A stretch of 64,000 bases of DNA, taken from contig NZ_VFPG01000001.1 of the NCBI RefSeq assembly GCF_006716565.1, forward strand, positions 1,488,001-1,552,000. The letters are read 5' to 3'. Each line of letters opens with the position of its first letter. Within the stretch, counting starts at the first letter, position 1. The stretch is from Nocardia bhagyanarayanae. GTDB taxonomy: Bacteria; Actinomycetota; Actinomycetes; Mycobacteriales; Mycobacteriaceae. The notes under the pieces were generated by a model, which was given only the letters and a program-made list of their open reading frames with translations, did no database searches and was not told the DNA's origin. Shown here piece by piece: positions 8,762 to 16,936 of this stretch. A program made the translations under genes and the position numbers.

Positions 8762-9936
8762 GCGCGGTCTCGAAGATCTGGTCGAACAAGCTGATCCTCT
8801 CGGGGATCGGCCTGGTGCTCGTGTTCCTCGTCGGCGCGTCGTACCTGCTGGTGAGCGTCATGCGGATCAATCCGTTGCGGTCCAGCTACACCGTCACGGT
8901 GAACCTGGACCGCTCCGGCGGCCTGCAGCCGGGCAACGACGTCACCCTGCGCGGCTACCGCGTCGGCAAGGTCACCTCGATCGAGCTGACCGATCGCGGG
9001 CAGGCCATCGCCGCCACCGCCGAGATCGACGGGCGATACAAGATCCCCGTCGACACCGACGTGGCGGTGCAGGCGCTGTCGGCGGCCGGTGAGCAGTACA
9101 TCGACTTCCGGCCGGGCACCGAGGACGGCCCGTTCCTGGCCGACGGCGCCGTCGTCCAGTTCGATCCCGAGACCGTCAAGACGCCGACGCCGGTGTGGTC
9201 GGTGCTGGACAACACCAGCGCGCTGATCGCGCAGGTCGATCCGGACAAGTTCAGCGTCATCCTGGCGGAGCTGGACATCGCGCTCAGCGGTGGCCCTGAT
9301 CAGCTGCGCGGGCTGGTCAACGGCATCAGCCTGGCCATGGCCGGTCTCGACTCGCTGCTGCCGCAGACCACCAGCCTGATCACCAACCTGCGCACCATCG
9401 CCGACACCACGTCGCATGCGCAGCCGGACCTCGCCACCCTGACCGCCAACTCCGGGGAGCTGTTCGCGCAGTTCAACGCGGCCAACGCGGAACTGCAGGG
9501 CGTGCTGGACTCCGGTCCCGGTCAGCTGGAGAGCCTCGGCGCGGTGCTCGACCAGACCTCGGACCCGATCACCAGCCTCGCGACCAACTTCGTCGCGATC
9601 ACCAAGGCCGCGCAGTTGCGCCTGCCCGCGCTGCGCGCGCTGTTCCCGTCGCTCGCCCTCGGCGCCGAGGCGCTCGGCATCCCGGCGCACGACAACGAGT
9701 TCCACGCGATCATCGACATCTGGCCCCGGCCGTACTGCACGTACGACACCCCGCAGATCCGCAACGAGGTCGTCCAGGACGGCAGCATCCCGAAGTGGAA
9801 CTACTGCGTGAATCCGCCGCCGGGGCAACAGATCCGTGGCGCCGCGAACGCGCCGCGGCCGAACGTGCCGAACAACGGCGCCCAGATGCCGCCGGGCGTG
9901 GATCCGAACGAGCGGACCCTTCCCCCGGTGCGGTGA
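8758..9936 (+). CDS. mceF: Mce family protein, F position
   Basis: The product has 392 residues, starting at a GTG that overlaps the mceE stop. A membrane helix (about 14-37) is followed by an MCE domain (NLDRSGGLQPGNDVTLRGYR) and a long helical domain. The C-terminal 80 residues contain a Trp-Pro-Arg-Pro-Tyr-Cys stretch and a Pro/Asn-rich end. It completes the six-subunit A-F set. The operon then has a 127-nt gap before the Mce-associated gene, which may hold a secondary promoter. Confidence 0.92.
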   Translation: MSAVSKIWSNKLILSGIGLVLVFLVGASYLLVSVMRINPLRSSYTVTVNLDRSGGLQPGNDVTLRGYRVGKVTSIELTDRGQAIAATAEIDGRYKIPVDTDVAVQALSAAGEQYIDFRPGTEDGPFLADGAVVQFDPETVKTPTPVWSVLDNTSALIAQVDPDKFSVILAELDIALSGGPDQLRGLVNGISLAMAGLDSLLPQTTSLITNLRTIADTTSHAQPDLATLTANSGELFAQFNAANAELQGVLDSGPGQLESLGAVLDQTSDPITSLATNFVAITKAAQLRLPALRALFPSLALGAEALGIPAHDNEFHAIIDIWPRPYCTYDTPQIRNEVVQDGSIPKWNYCVNPPPGQQIRGAANAPRPNVPNNGAQMPPGVDPNERTLPPVR

Positions 9937-10063
9937 GTGACCCGGGCCACCGGCCTGTTCGGTCGGCCCGGCATACTCGCTGGTAGAACGCGTACGGTTC
10001 GCGCATGCGGGCCGGCGAGCCGATTCGGTGCGTGCGCGCGCCGGGAAAGAGCAGGATTTATCG

Positions 10064-10825
10064 ATGTCCACCGACGACGCCGACACCAACGAAGACGCCG
10101 AGACCACGAAGAAGTCCGCCGAGAAGGGCGCCGCGACCGACGCGGCGGGGGCGAGCGACGCGGCGACGGCCAAGCTTGATCTGGGGAAGGCGGGCGAGAA
10201 GCAGACGAAGAGCGAGCCGAAGCCGGCACCCGCGGCGGGCCAGGACCGCTCGAATCTGCTGCCGGTGATCGCGGCCTTCGTCGCGGGCATTCTGCTCGTC
10301 GCGGCCGTTACCGCGGTGGTGGTCTTCTACATGCAGGCACAGAAGAAGTCGGACGAGCTCGCCGCCGTCAACGACGCGACCCGGGCGGCGTGCGACTTCG
10401 GCCGCGACGTCTCGGTCTACGACTACTCCAAGGACCTCCAGGGCTACTTCAACAAGGTCAAGGAGGGCTCCACCGGCGAGTTCCTGAAGGAATTCACCGA
10501 CGCCACCACGGCGCTCACCGACGCCATGGTGCAGGCGCAGGTCAAGTCCTGGGCCGACGACGTGCAGTGCGGGTACCAGTCCGGCGACACCAGCGAGGCC
10601 AAGGTGCTCGTGACGCTGACCCAGTTCCGCACCAACTTCACCCAGCAGCAGCCGGACCGGCAGTTCGTGGTCATCGTCGCCGACCTGCAGAACGAGGACG
10701 GCAAGTGGAAGGTGGCCAAGCTCGACTCGCCGATGCTGAAGGGCGGTGGCACCGGCCTGCCCGGCGGCGCTCCCGCGCCCGCTCCGGCTCCGACCGAGCA
10801 GCCGCAGCCGCAGCCCGGCAACTGA
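10064..10825 (+). CDS. Mce-associated membrane protein
   Basis: This 253-residue protein has a charged, low-complexity N-terminus (residues 1-60, rich in Ala, Asp, Glu, Lys), one membrane helix (about 65-90) and an extracytoplasmic domain of about 130 residues. That domain has two Cys and a NTF2-like feel, and the tail is Pro/Gln-rich. This is the typical plan of the Mas proteins found at the 3' end of mce operons, which stabilise the transporter in mycobacteria. The ATG at 10064 is preferred over an upstream in-frame start because a GAGCAGGA ribosome site precedes it. A terminator follows. Confidence 0.85.
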   Translation: MSTDDADTNEDAETTKKSAEKGAATDAAGASDAATAKLDLGKAGEKQTKSEPKPAPAAGQDRSNLLPVIAAFVAGILLVAAVTAVVVFYMQAQKKSDELAAVNDATRAACDFGRDVSVYDYSKDLQGYFNKVKEGSTGEFLKEFTDATTALTDAMVQAQVKSWADDVQCGYQSGDTSEAKVLVTLTQFRTNFTQQQPDRQFVVIVADLQNEDGKWKVAKLDSPMLKGGGTGLPGGAPAPAPAPTEQPQPQPGN

Positions 10826-10841
10826 TCGCTCGACAGCCGTC

Positions 10842-10891
10842 CGAAAGCGCCTCCGGCGGTGGGCCCAGTCACCACCGCCGGAGGTCTTTCG
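10842..10891 (+). terminator. Terminator of the mce operon
   Basis: A long hairpin has arms 10842-10861 and 10871-10891: an outer CGAAAG/CTTTCG pair and an inner GCCTCCGGCGGT-type GC stem, separated by a few unpaired bases. It starts 17 nt after the Mas stop codon and 30 nt before the RNase H stop on the other strand, so it may work in both directions. Confidence 0.8.
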
Positions 10892-10920
10892 GGCGGTCCC
10901 CTATGCGGTCGCGGAGCTGC

Positions 10921-11565
10921 TCAGAACAGGGTCAAGGTCTGAGGAGCCGACGCGACCGCCTTCCCCGAGGCCCGCGGCCCGGTGGTCTTCTGTTGCGGTG
11001 CGGCATTTCGCTGTTGCGGGGCGGCGCTTTTCGCCAGCGTCAGCGGAACGGTCGTCTTCGCCAGTGGAACAGTGGTTTTCGGCGTATCCACCGAGGCGAG
11101 TTCGGTGGTGTCCACCTCGGCTGCGGACGCCGAAGCGGCGGCCTTCCGCGCCGCCTCGCCCGCGAGGGTGTCGGCCATCTCGTTGAAGTAGTTGCCGACA
11201 TGGCCGCGCACCCAACGGAATCGGACCGGACCCGGCCTGCTCGCGATGGCGCGGTCGATCTGCTTGATGATCTCGACGTTCTTGACGGCACCGCCGGTCG
11301 AGGTGCGCCAGCCGTTCAGCCGCCAGCTCGAGATCCACTCCGACGCGCACTTGATCGCGTAGAGCGAATCGCTTTCGATCAGAAGGGGTTCGGCGCCGGG
11401 GTGTGCCTCGATGGCCTCGAGGACCGCGCGTAGCTCGGCGATCTGATTCGTCCCCGTCGCGGCTCCCCCGCTGCGCGAGGCGCCCCCCTGATGATTGACC
11501 CAAGCCCAGCCGATAGCGCCGCCGGGATTTCGGAGGCAGGATCCGTCGGTGCTCACGATGATCAT
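10921..11565 (-). CDS. rnhA: Ribonuclease HI with C-terminal extension
   Basis: This 214-residue enzyme cleaves the RNA strand of RNA:DNA hybrids. The acidic active-site set is present: Asp7 (STDGS), Glu44 (AELRA), Asp66 (ESDSLY) and Asp132 (MADTLA), with His122 in RGHVGN. The catalytic domain ends near residue 140. The remaining 70 residues are Ala/Thr/Pro/Gln-rich, include two copies of KTTVPL and look disordered. The ATG at 11565 starts directly before the first beta strand; a start at 11595 would overlap the upstream gene. It follows the SRPBCC gene by 10 nt, so the two are probably co-transcribed. Confidence 0.85.
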   Translation of the reverse strand: MIIVSTDGSCLRNPGGAIGWAWVNHQGGASRSGGAATGTNQIAELRAVLEAIEAHPGAEPLLIESDSLYAIKCASEWISSWRLNGWRTSTGGAVKNVEIIKQIDRAIASRPGPVRFRWVRGHVGNYFNEMADTLAGEAARKAAASASAAEVDTTELASVDTPKTTVPLAKTTVPLTLAKSAAPQQRNAAPQQKTTGPRASGKAVASAPQTLTLF

Positions 11566-11575
11566 GGCTGGCACC

Positions 11576-12046
11576 CTACGCAATCCGACCGACAAGATCG
11601 GTACCGTGGAATTCCTCTATCTCCCTTCGCAATTGAGACTCGGTGCGACGTAGCGCCGATCGCACGGCACCGTCGACCAAGCCCGCGCACATGCGGCCGA
11701 GGAAGCCGCGAGGTGCAGCGTACTCCGCTTCGGAGGTCAGCACCGACCGTCCATAGCCGAGCGGGTCGAAACGCAGCGTCAGCGTTCCCGGCAACCGCCC
11801 ACGCAGCGTATACCCGATCACCACGTTGCGGCGATATTCGGTGATCTCACAAGGGATCGTCGGATGCCAGAGGCCCAGTTGGATCGTTGTCGCGAAACGG
11901 GCGCCGGGACCTTGGTCCAGCTCGCCGGTGGGTTCGAAGGAAGCGACGCCGAACATCCAGTCGGGCACGAACAGGTGGTTGTCCGTGTACGTGAATGCCA
12001 CTTCGACCGGTGCCCCGACGTCACTCGCGTACTTGATGTGGCCCAT
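11576..12046 (-). CDS. SRPBCC (START/polyketide-cyclase fold) family protein
   Basis: This 156-residue protein has the helix-grip pattern of the SRPBCC superfamily: an N-terminal strand (IKYASDVGAPVEVAFTYTDN), central strands ending in TLRFDPLGYG, and a long C-terminal helix (residues about 115-150) that would close a hydrophobic cavity. Such proteins bind small hydrophobic ligands; no ligand or enzyme activity can be assigned. The ATG at 12046 is chosen for its strong GGGAGGG ribosome site. It sits upstream of RNase H in the same direction. Confidence 0.7.
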   Translation of the reverse strand: MGHIKYASDVGAPVEVAFTYTDNHLFVPDWMFGVASFEPTGELDQGPGARFATTIQLGLWHPTIPCEITEYRRNVVIGYTLRGRLPGTLTLRFDPLGYGRSVLTSEAEYAAPRGFLGRMCAGLVDGAVRSALRRTESQLRREIEEFHGTDLVGRIA

Positions 12047-12169
12047 AGGCCCTCCCTGCTCCACGGCTGCGGACAAAAGTACTACAACTCTCCTCTTTAT
12101 TCGAGGGGTTGGGGGGAAATCAGGGAGTGGCGGTTTCCATATACGGACCGGCCGGTTGCTCGGTCGGAG

Positions 12170-13390
12170 TCAGATCCGGTCGACGATGTACTCCGCGATG
12201 GGCATGGCCGAGGTCGCCGCGGGTGAGGGCGCGTTGAGCACGTGCACCGAGCGCGCGGTGCGTTCGATCATGAAGTCGTGGACCAGGGTGCCGTCGCGCA
12301 ATACCGCCTGTGCGCGGATACCCGCTGGGCGCGGTCGCAGGTCGGCGGCGGTGAGTTCCGGGCAGTAGCGCCGACATTCGGCCAGGTAGCCGCGCTTGAA
12401 CAGGGAATTGCGCAGTTCGCGCAGACCCGTTCTGATGTGCGCGCGGGCGACCCGGTGCACGCCGGGAAAGCCCACGACCTCTTTGGCGTCGCGCAGATCG
12501 ACGCTCCCTTTTCGATAGCCCTCGCGCGCGAGGCCCAGCACCGCGTTCGGCCCGACGGTGAGCTCACCGTCGATGGTCGGGCTCAGGTGCACGCCGAGGA
12601 ACGGCAGGTTCGGGTCCGGCACCGGATAGATCAGGGTGCGCACCAAGCCGGCGCGCTCGGGCGGCAACTGGTAGTACTCGCCGCGGAACGGAACGATGCG
12701 AAAGTCGATCGGCAGTCCCGCGAGCCGCGCCATCCGATCCGCTTGCAGTCCGGCGCAAACCACCAGGGTGCGGGCTTTCCACGCGCCGTTCTCGCCGGCG
12801 ATCGTCACCGCCGATTCGGTCTCCTCGATGGCGGTGACCTCCGCGCCGAGCACGATCTCGCCACCCGCCGCGCGGACCTGCTCGGCAAGCGCCGCGGTCA
12901 CCCGGCGGTAGTCGATGATGCCGGTGCCCGGCACGAAAAGCGCGCCGACGCCGGTGATCCGCGGCTCGCGCCGCACGAGTTCGGTGGCGTCGACGAGTTC
13001 GACCTCCACCCCGTTGGTGACCGAGCGCTCGTAGAGCGCCAGCATCCGTTCGTATTCGGCGGCATCGGTGGCCACCAGCAGTTTTCCGCACACCTCGTAC
13101 GGAATCTCGTGCGCCGCGGCGAAATCCTTCGTCCACTGCGCACCCCGCCTGCACAACTCGGCCTTGAGACTGCCCGGCTCGTAATAGATCCCGGAGTGGA
13201 TCACACCGCTGTTGTGCCCCGTCTGATGCGTCCCCAGCGCCCCGGCCTTCTCGACCAGCACGAGCCGAGCCCCGGGATACCGCTCCACCAGCCGCCGAGC
13301 CGTCGCCACCCCGACGATCCCGCCCCCGATCACGCAAAAGTCGTACACGTCAGCCGACAGTACCGGTGCGGGGATACGACACGTCGACAC
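12170..13390 (-). CDS. lhgO: FAD-dependent L-2-hydroxyglutarate oxidase type enzyme
   Basis: This 406-residue DAO-family flavoprotein has an N-terminal Rossmann motif (VIGGGIVGVATARRL, near residue 20). It also has the GHNSGVIHSGIYY signature characteristic of LhgO/L2HGDH and a C-terminal FAD-closing segment (residues 345-400). Family members oxidise L-2-hydroxyglutarate to 2-oxoglutarate, feeding electrons to quinone or oxygen. The reading frame starts at a GTG at 13390; a second GTG at 13348, just before the first beta strand, is equally possible because neither has a clear ribosome site. It appears to be a single-gene unit. Related glycerol-3-phosphate-type oxidases are the main alternative. 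Confidence 0.8.
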   Translation of the reverse strand: MSTCRIPAPVLSADVYDFCVIGGGIVGVATARRLVERYPGARLVLVEKAGALGTHQTGHNSGVIHSGIYYEPGSLKAELCRRGAQWTKDFAAAHEIPYEVCGKLLVATDAAEYERMLALYERSVTNGVEVELVDATELVRREPRITGVGALFVPGTGIIDYRRVTAALAEQVRAAGGEIVLGAEVTAIEETESAVTIAGENGAWKARTLVVCAGLQADRMARLAGLPIDFRIVPFRGEYYQLPPERAGLVRTLIYPVPDPNLPFLGVHLSPTIDGELTVGPNAVLGLAREGYRKGSVDLRDAKEVVGFPGVHRVARAHIRTGLRELRNSLFKRGYLAECRRYCPELTAADLRPRPAGIRAQAVLRDGTLVHDFMIERTARSVHVLNAPSPAATSAMPIAEYIVDRI

Positions 13391-13431
13391 CCGAAGGGTG
13401 GTGGCGTAAGCCCCCTGACCGATGACGGGGA

Positions 13432-14115
13432 TCAGACGGTGACGGCCGGAGGTGCGGGCAGGGTGTCGTGGCCCGTGGGGGCGTCCGGGTTGACGGTGGT
13501 GGTTCGGTCGGCCGGGGCCGGGTGGCGCTGGAGTTCGATGGTGTGTTCGCCGAGGTTGGCGTCCGACAGGACGAAGGCGATTTCGCCGCTGCGCGTGTCG
13601 ATTTCGGTGCGGATCTGGGTGATTCCGCTGGGGTCGAGGTCGATGCCGAGGTGATCGCGCACGGGTTCGGACAGCACCAGACCGGTGAGCGTCGAGAAGG
13701 CGTTGGTGTCGACGGTGAACGCGACGGTGCCGGTGCGGATCGGGGCGACTTGCGCGCCGACGTAGGCGGTGCCGAGGCCGAGGCGCCCGCCGAGCCCAGC
13801 GGTCTGCTCCGGAATAGCGGTTGAAACAGGTTGCGGCACAACAGCTTTAGCCGGATAGACGGATGCCTGGTAGGTCGGCGGCAGCGCGTGCGCCTCGCCG
13901 GACAGCAAGGTCTCGACGGTTCGCGGACCCGGGTGCGGCGTGAAGGGCGCGACGTTGGGCGCGGGCGGCGGCGCGGCTTGCGCGGCGCGGGCGGACTGGG
14001 TGTCGGCCATCTGGTTCACGATGTACGTGCCTGCGACGAAAGTCAGGCTGAGGCTGGCGGCACCGGCCAACACGATGGCGGTATGACGCATGATCTGAGC
14101 AGGCTTGTGTGCCAT
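13432..14115 (-). CDS. Membrane-anchored or secreted protein of unknown function
   Basis: I do not recognise this 227-residue protein. Residues 1-30 form a signal peptide or anchor (MRHTAIVLAGAASLSLTFVA). An Ala/Pro-rich linker follows (about 40-65), then a region of roughly 130 residues with beta-rich, charged sequence containing TGTVAFTVDTN and SGEIAFVLSDANLGE. The last 30 residues are Pro/Thr-rich. The ATG at 14115 has AAAGGA and GGAGGG purine tracts upstream; a longer frame to 14169 lacks such support. It is flanked by genes in the same direction but with wide gaps. Confidence 0.65.
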   Translation of the reverse strand: MAHKPAQIMRHTAIVLAGAASLSLTFVAGTYIVNQMADTQSARAAQAAPPPAPNVAPFTPHPGPRTVETLLSGEAHALPPTYQASVYPAKAVVPQPVSTAIPEQTAGLGGRLGLGTAYVGAQVAPIRTGTVAFTVDTNAFSTLTGLVLSEPVRDHLGIDLDPSGITQIRTEIDTRSGEIAFVLSDANLGEHTIELQRHPAPADRTTTVNPDAPTGHDTLPAPPAVTV

Positions 14116-14472
14116 CACGATGCGTTCCTTTCCCTCCGCCCCGACTCCCCTCGCGTAGTCGGCCCGCATCGTTGAAAGCCGAACGCCTGTCCAGGTTACG
14201 ACGCTTCGCGATCTTGGACGGCATCCGTGCGAGCAGGATCACAATAGACCGCGCTACGGATGTTTCCGCCATCTGACGAGCGGGTAAAAAGCGGTTAGCT
14301 GGCGAGCGTCATTCTCGACTGCCACTCTTAGACACCCGGCCAACGGCGTCCGGCCGTCGACGCGAACGGCGCACCCAAGTGTGGCGCTCGCCCGCTCCCG
14401 AATTCTCGGATCGGGTCGGGTGAAGCCCGGTCGGACGGTGTCCGGCCGGGCTGCCTGCCATTTCGGCAGCGC
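14116..14472. other. Intergenic region without a gene
   Basis: This 357-bp gap separates two reverse-strand genes. Its right part holds the terminator hairpin at 14424-14452. Its left part, somewhat AT-richer around 14240-14330, must carry the promoter of the anchored protein at 13432-14115. I see no open frame with coding character and no obvious operator. Confidence 0.5.
14424..14452 (-). terminator. Terminator hairpin after the TIGR03084 gene
   Basis: A 13-bp stem (14424-14436 with 14440-14452) has one mismatch and a GGT loop. It sits about 20 nt past the stop of the reverse-strand gene ending at 14473. A smaller GCTGCC/GGCAGC hairpin overlaps its right edge. Confidence 0.65.
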
Positions 14473-15264
14473 TCAGGCGAATTGCCCTGCGGCCCGGCCC
14501 TCCCCGGACGGTCCCGCGAAGGCTTGGGCGATCGTCAGCCACTCCTGCGCGTCCGCGCCTTCGGCGCGCACCGCCAAGTCGTCGAGGTGGCGACGCTGGG
14601 TGACGAGCAGGCAGAAGTCCAGCGCGGTCCCGGTCACCCGCTGTGCCGCGTGCTCCGGACCCCAGGTCCATACCGTGCCGTCCGGCGCGGTGAGATCGAC
14701 ACGGAATTCTTCGGCGGGCGCCGTCTTGCCTCGCACTGAGTAGGCGAAGTTCCTGGTCCGTACGCCGAGATGCGCCACGCTGCGCAACCGCGCGGTCGGC
14801 TCGCGGTTCACGCCGAGCGCGTCGGCCACGTCCTGACCGTGCGCCCAGGTCTCCATGAGCCGCGCGGTGATCATCGAGGCCGGGCTCATCGGCGGGCCGA
14901 ACCACGGCAGCTTGGTCCCGGCGGGCACCGCGCGCAGCGCCTCGATCAGCGTCTTCCGTCCGGCGCGCCAGCGCTCGAGCAGTTCGGCGGGCGGGGCCGC
15001 GGCGGCTTCCTCGGCCGCCTCGTCGACGAAGGTCAGCGCCTTGGGCGCGGCGGCGGCGACCTGTTTCGTGAACTCGCCGGCATCGGAGGCCGCGATGGAC
15101 GCGATCTCGTCGGTCCAGGTCAGATGCCCGATCTGGTGGGCGATGCTCCAGCCGGGCGCGGGCGTCGGCCGGGCCCACTCCGCGGGGGCCAGCGGGGCGA
15201 CAAGTCGTTCCAGGTCCGCGCATTCGTCGGCGAAATCGCCGAGCAGCGCCTCGAGGTCAGCCAT
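14473..15264 (-). CDS. TIGR03084-type DinB-like metal-binding protein (mycothiol-associated superfamily)
   Basis: This 263-residue protein has an N-terminal four-helix DinB/MDMPI-like domain (about residues 1-165) with the metal-ligand pattern of the mycothiol-dependent maleylpyruvate isomerase superfamily: a GHLTWTDE motif and [12 protein letters not shown]-terminal wHTH-like or SCP2-like segment follows, containing [16 protein letters not shown]. It probably binds a divalent metal and may use mycothiol, which fits an actinobacterium; the substrate is unknown. The ATG at 15264 has an AAGGGAA ribosome site. An upstream extension of the frame is not supported. Confidence 0.75.
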   Translation of the reverse strand: MADLEALLGDFADECADLERLVAPLAPAEWARPTPAPGWSIAHQIGHLTWTDEIASIAASDAGEFTKQVAAAAPKALTFVDEAAEEAAAAPPAELLERWRAGRKTLIEALRAVPAGTKLPWFGPPMSPASMITARLMETWAHGQDVADALGVNREPTARLRSVAHLGVRTRNFAYSVRGKTAPAEEFRVDLTAPDGTVWTWGPEHAAQRVTGTALDFCLLVTQRRHLDDLAVRAEGADAQEWLTIAQAFAGPSGEGRAAGQFA

Positions 15265-15373
15265 GAGTTCCCTTGCCGATCGCGGGCACACCGCCGCGTG
15301 TGCCAGGTGTGACCCAGCATCGCAGCGGCGCGGAAAAAATGCAAGCACGCGTGCTTGTATTTCTCCTGCGGGG

Positions 15374-16729
15374 CTACCACCCGAAAATCACCAGGTGGGC
15401 CGCGCCGACGACCAACCCGAGCACGGCGCCGTGCAGGTACAACAGCCAGGCGTCCTGCTCCACCGAGGCGTAGAACATCTCCATGAACTCGCCCGGGCTC
15501 AGCTGCTGGAGCTTGCGCGCGGCGAACTCGTCGATCTTCTTCGCCTGTTCGCGCGCGAACTCCTCGTCCTCGATCATGCTCGGCGCCAACGCGACCGCTG
15601 CCCCTGCCGCACCGACCTTGAGGTTGTCGAACTGCCGCTTGCCGAACGCGGCACGCACCATCGAGTGCGTCGGCCCGAGCTGACGGTGGATCTCCTCCGA
15701 GATCAGCCGCTCGACGAGCTGGCGGGTCTTGTCGCCGTTCGGACCGTCGAGCAGTTCCGAGGCCAGGTTCGGCAGCGTGAGCACCTGATAGGCCAGGATG
15801 CGCGCGAGGTCGGTCGCGGCCTGCGGCTGCCGCTTGGCCAGCAGGGCCTGGCGCCACAGGTACTTGTACCGCGGCTGCGGATCGCCCGGCTCGAAGACCA
15901 TCTTCACCGCGATGACGTTCACGACGACGCCGATCGCCGCCGCGCTGAGCAGCACGACTATCCAGGCCGGCACCCAGCCGAGCACCGGAATGCGGTCGTG
16001 CACGTGCAGATACAGCGCCATCAGCAGACCGAACGGCGCGCCGAGGAAACCGATGCGCACCATGAACTTCAGCTCGGGCGCCGCGATGGTGGTGGTGAGA
16101 TCTTTGAGGATGTACGGGTTCTCGCGGAGGTAGCGGATGACGAAGCTCTTGATGTCGATGAGCTGATCGATGTTGTCGCCGAGCGAATCGAATGCCCGGC
16201 GGCACAGCTTCGGCAGCTGCCGGTCCACCCGCTGGTAGACGACCTGCCGCATCTGCCGCGGCACCGAGCGCCACAGATCCGGGTTCTCCCGGTACATCAT
16301 CTCGTCGACGAGCGGCTGCACCTCTTTGCGCGCCAGCTCGGCGATGTAGTCGGCGATGCCCTCCAGGTCGAGCTCGTGGATGAAATCCCTGGGACTGCCG
16401 ATCCGCATCAGCGCCTTGTCGACGCAGATGCTCGCCATCTTCTCCGCGCGCGCCGGAATGAAGCCTTGGAAGCCGAGCCTGCGGCCGTCGCCGGAGAAGG
16501 TCGGCAGCACCTGCACCCGCCGCGGTAGGTACGGATACAGCACATGCAGGCCCGGTACGCGGAAACCCCGGAACTGTACCGGCCAGAAGAGCATCAGCAC
16601 GCCGGTCCAGTTGGTCAGCCATCCGGCGAGTGCGCTGAAAATCGGGAAAGTGACCAGGTCGACGACGAACTTCGTCTGGCCGGTGAGCTCTTCCCAGTCG
16701 ATGAACACCCCTGAGGCGAGAGTGGTCAT
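15374..16729 (-). CDS. DUF445 family membrane protein
   Basis: This 451-residue protein has an N-terminal hydrophobic hairpin (about residues 20-50, [20 protein letters not shown]), then a large charged cytoplasmic region. A second pair of membrane helices follows in the middle (about 235-285), then another helical region with an [20 protein letters not shown] coiled-coil stretch. A C-terminal hydrophobic segment completes it. This matches the DUF445 (YheB-like) family, whose function is unknown. The ATG has a GGGGGATC ribosome site. It diverges from lon across 207 bp. Confidence 0.8.
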   Translation of the reverse strand: MTTLASGVFIDWEELTGQTKFVVDLVTFPIFSALAGWLTNWTGVLMLFWPVQFRGFRVPGLHVLYPYLPRRVQVLPTFSGDGRRLGFQGFIPARAEKMASICVDKALMRIGSPRDFIHELDLEGIADYIAELARKEVQPLVDEMMYRENPDLWRSVPRQMRQVVYQRVDRQLPKLCRRAFDSLGDNIDQLIDIKSFVIRYLRENPYILKDLTTTIAAPELKFMVRIGFLGAPFGLLMALYLHVHDRIPVLGWVPAWIVVLLSAAAIGVVVNVIAVKMVFEPGDPQPRYKYLWRQALLAKRQPQAATDLARILAYQVLTLPNLASELLDGPNGDKTRQLVERLISEEIHRQLGPTHSMVRAAFGKRQFDNLKVGAAGAAVALAPSMIEDEEFAREQAKKIDEFAARKLQQLSPGEFMEMFYASVEQDAWLLYLHGAVLGLVVGAAHLVIFGW

Positions 16730-16936
16730 CCTGGGATCCCCCTAATGCGCTGAGCTGTAGAGGCCCCCACATTCTCATTGCGATCGTCAGAGTGTCAACG
16801 CGAAGACGGGAACTGTCACAGACGGCTCGGGCTGCCGCCCTACCTTCGCTCTGAGCGAACGTCCAAGAAGCGCGGAACAAAGAGGGTATGGGTGGGGTTG
16901 AGTAGGCATCGCTCAACTTTTGGAAGGGTCGAAGAC
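16730..16936. promoter_or_regulatory. Divergent promoter region, DUF445 gene and lon
   Basis: The 207-bp gap carries promoters in both directions. A GGTATG near 16885 is a possible -10 element for lon, placing the HAIR-like operator (16897-16917) just downstream of the transcription start, a position suited to repression. The GGAAGG ribosome site of lon lies at about 16922-16927. Confidence 0.5.
16897..16917. promoter_or_regulatory. HAIR-like operator (HspR box) before lon
   Basis: GTTGAGT, a 7-nt spacer and GCTCAAC match the HAIR consensus CTTGAGT-N7-ACTCAAG in arm sequence and exact spacing, with changes at the outer bases and one inner base. HspR is known to repress lon, dnaK and clpB in streptomycetes through HAIR sites. 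It ends 19 nt before the lon GTG. Confidence 0.65.
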
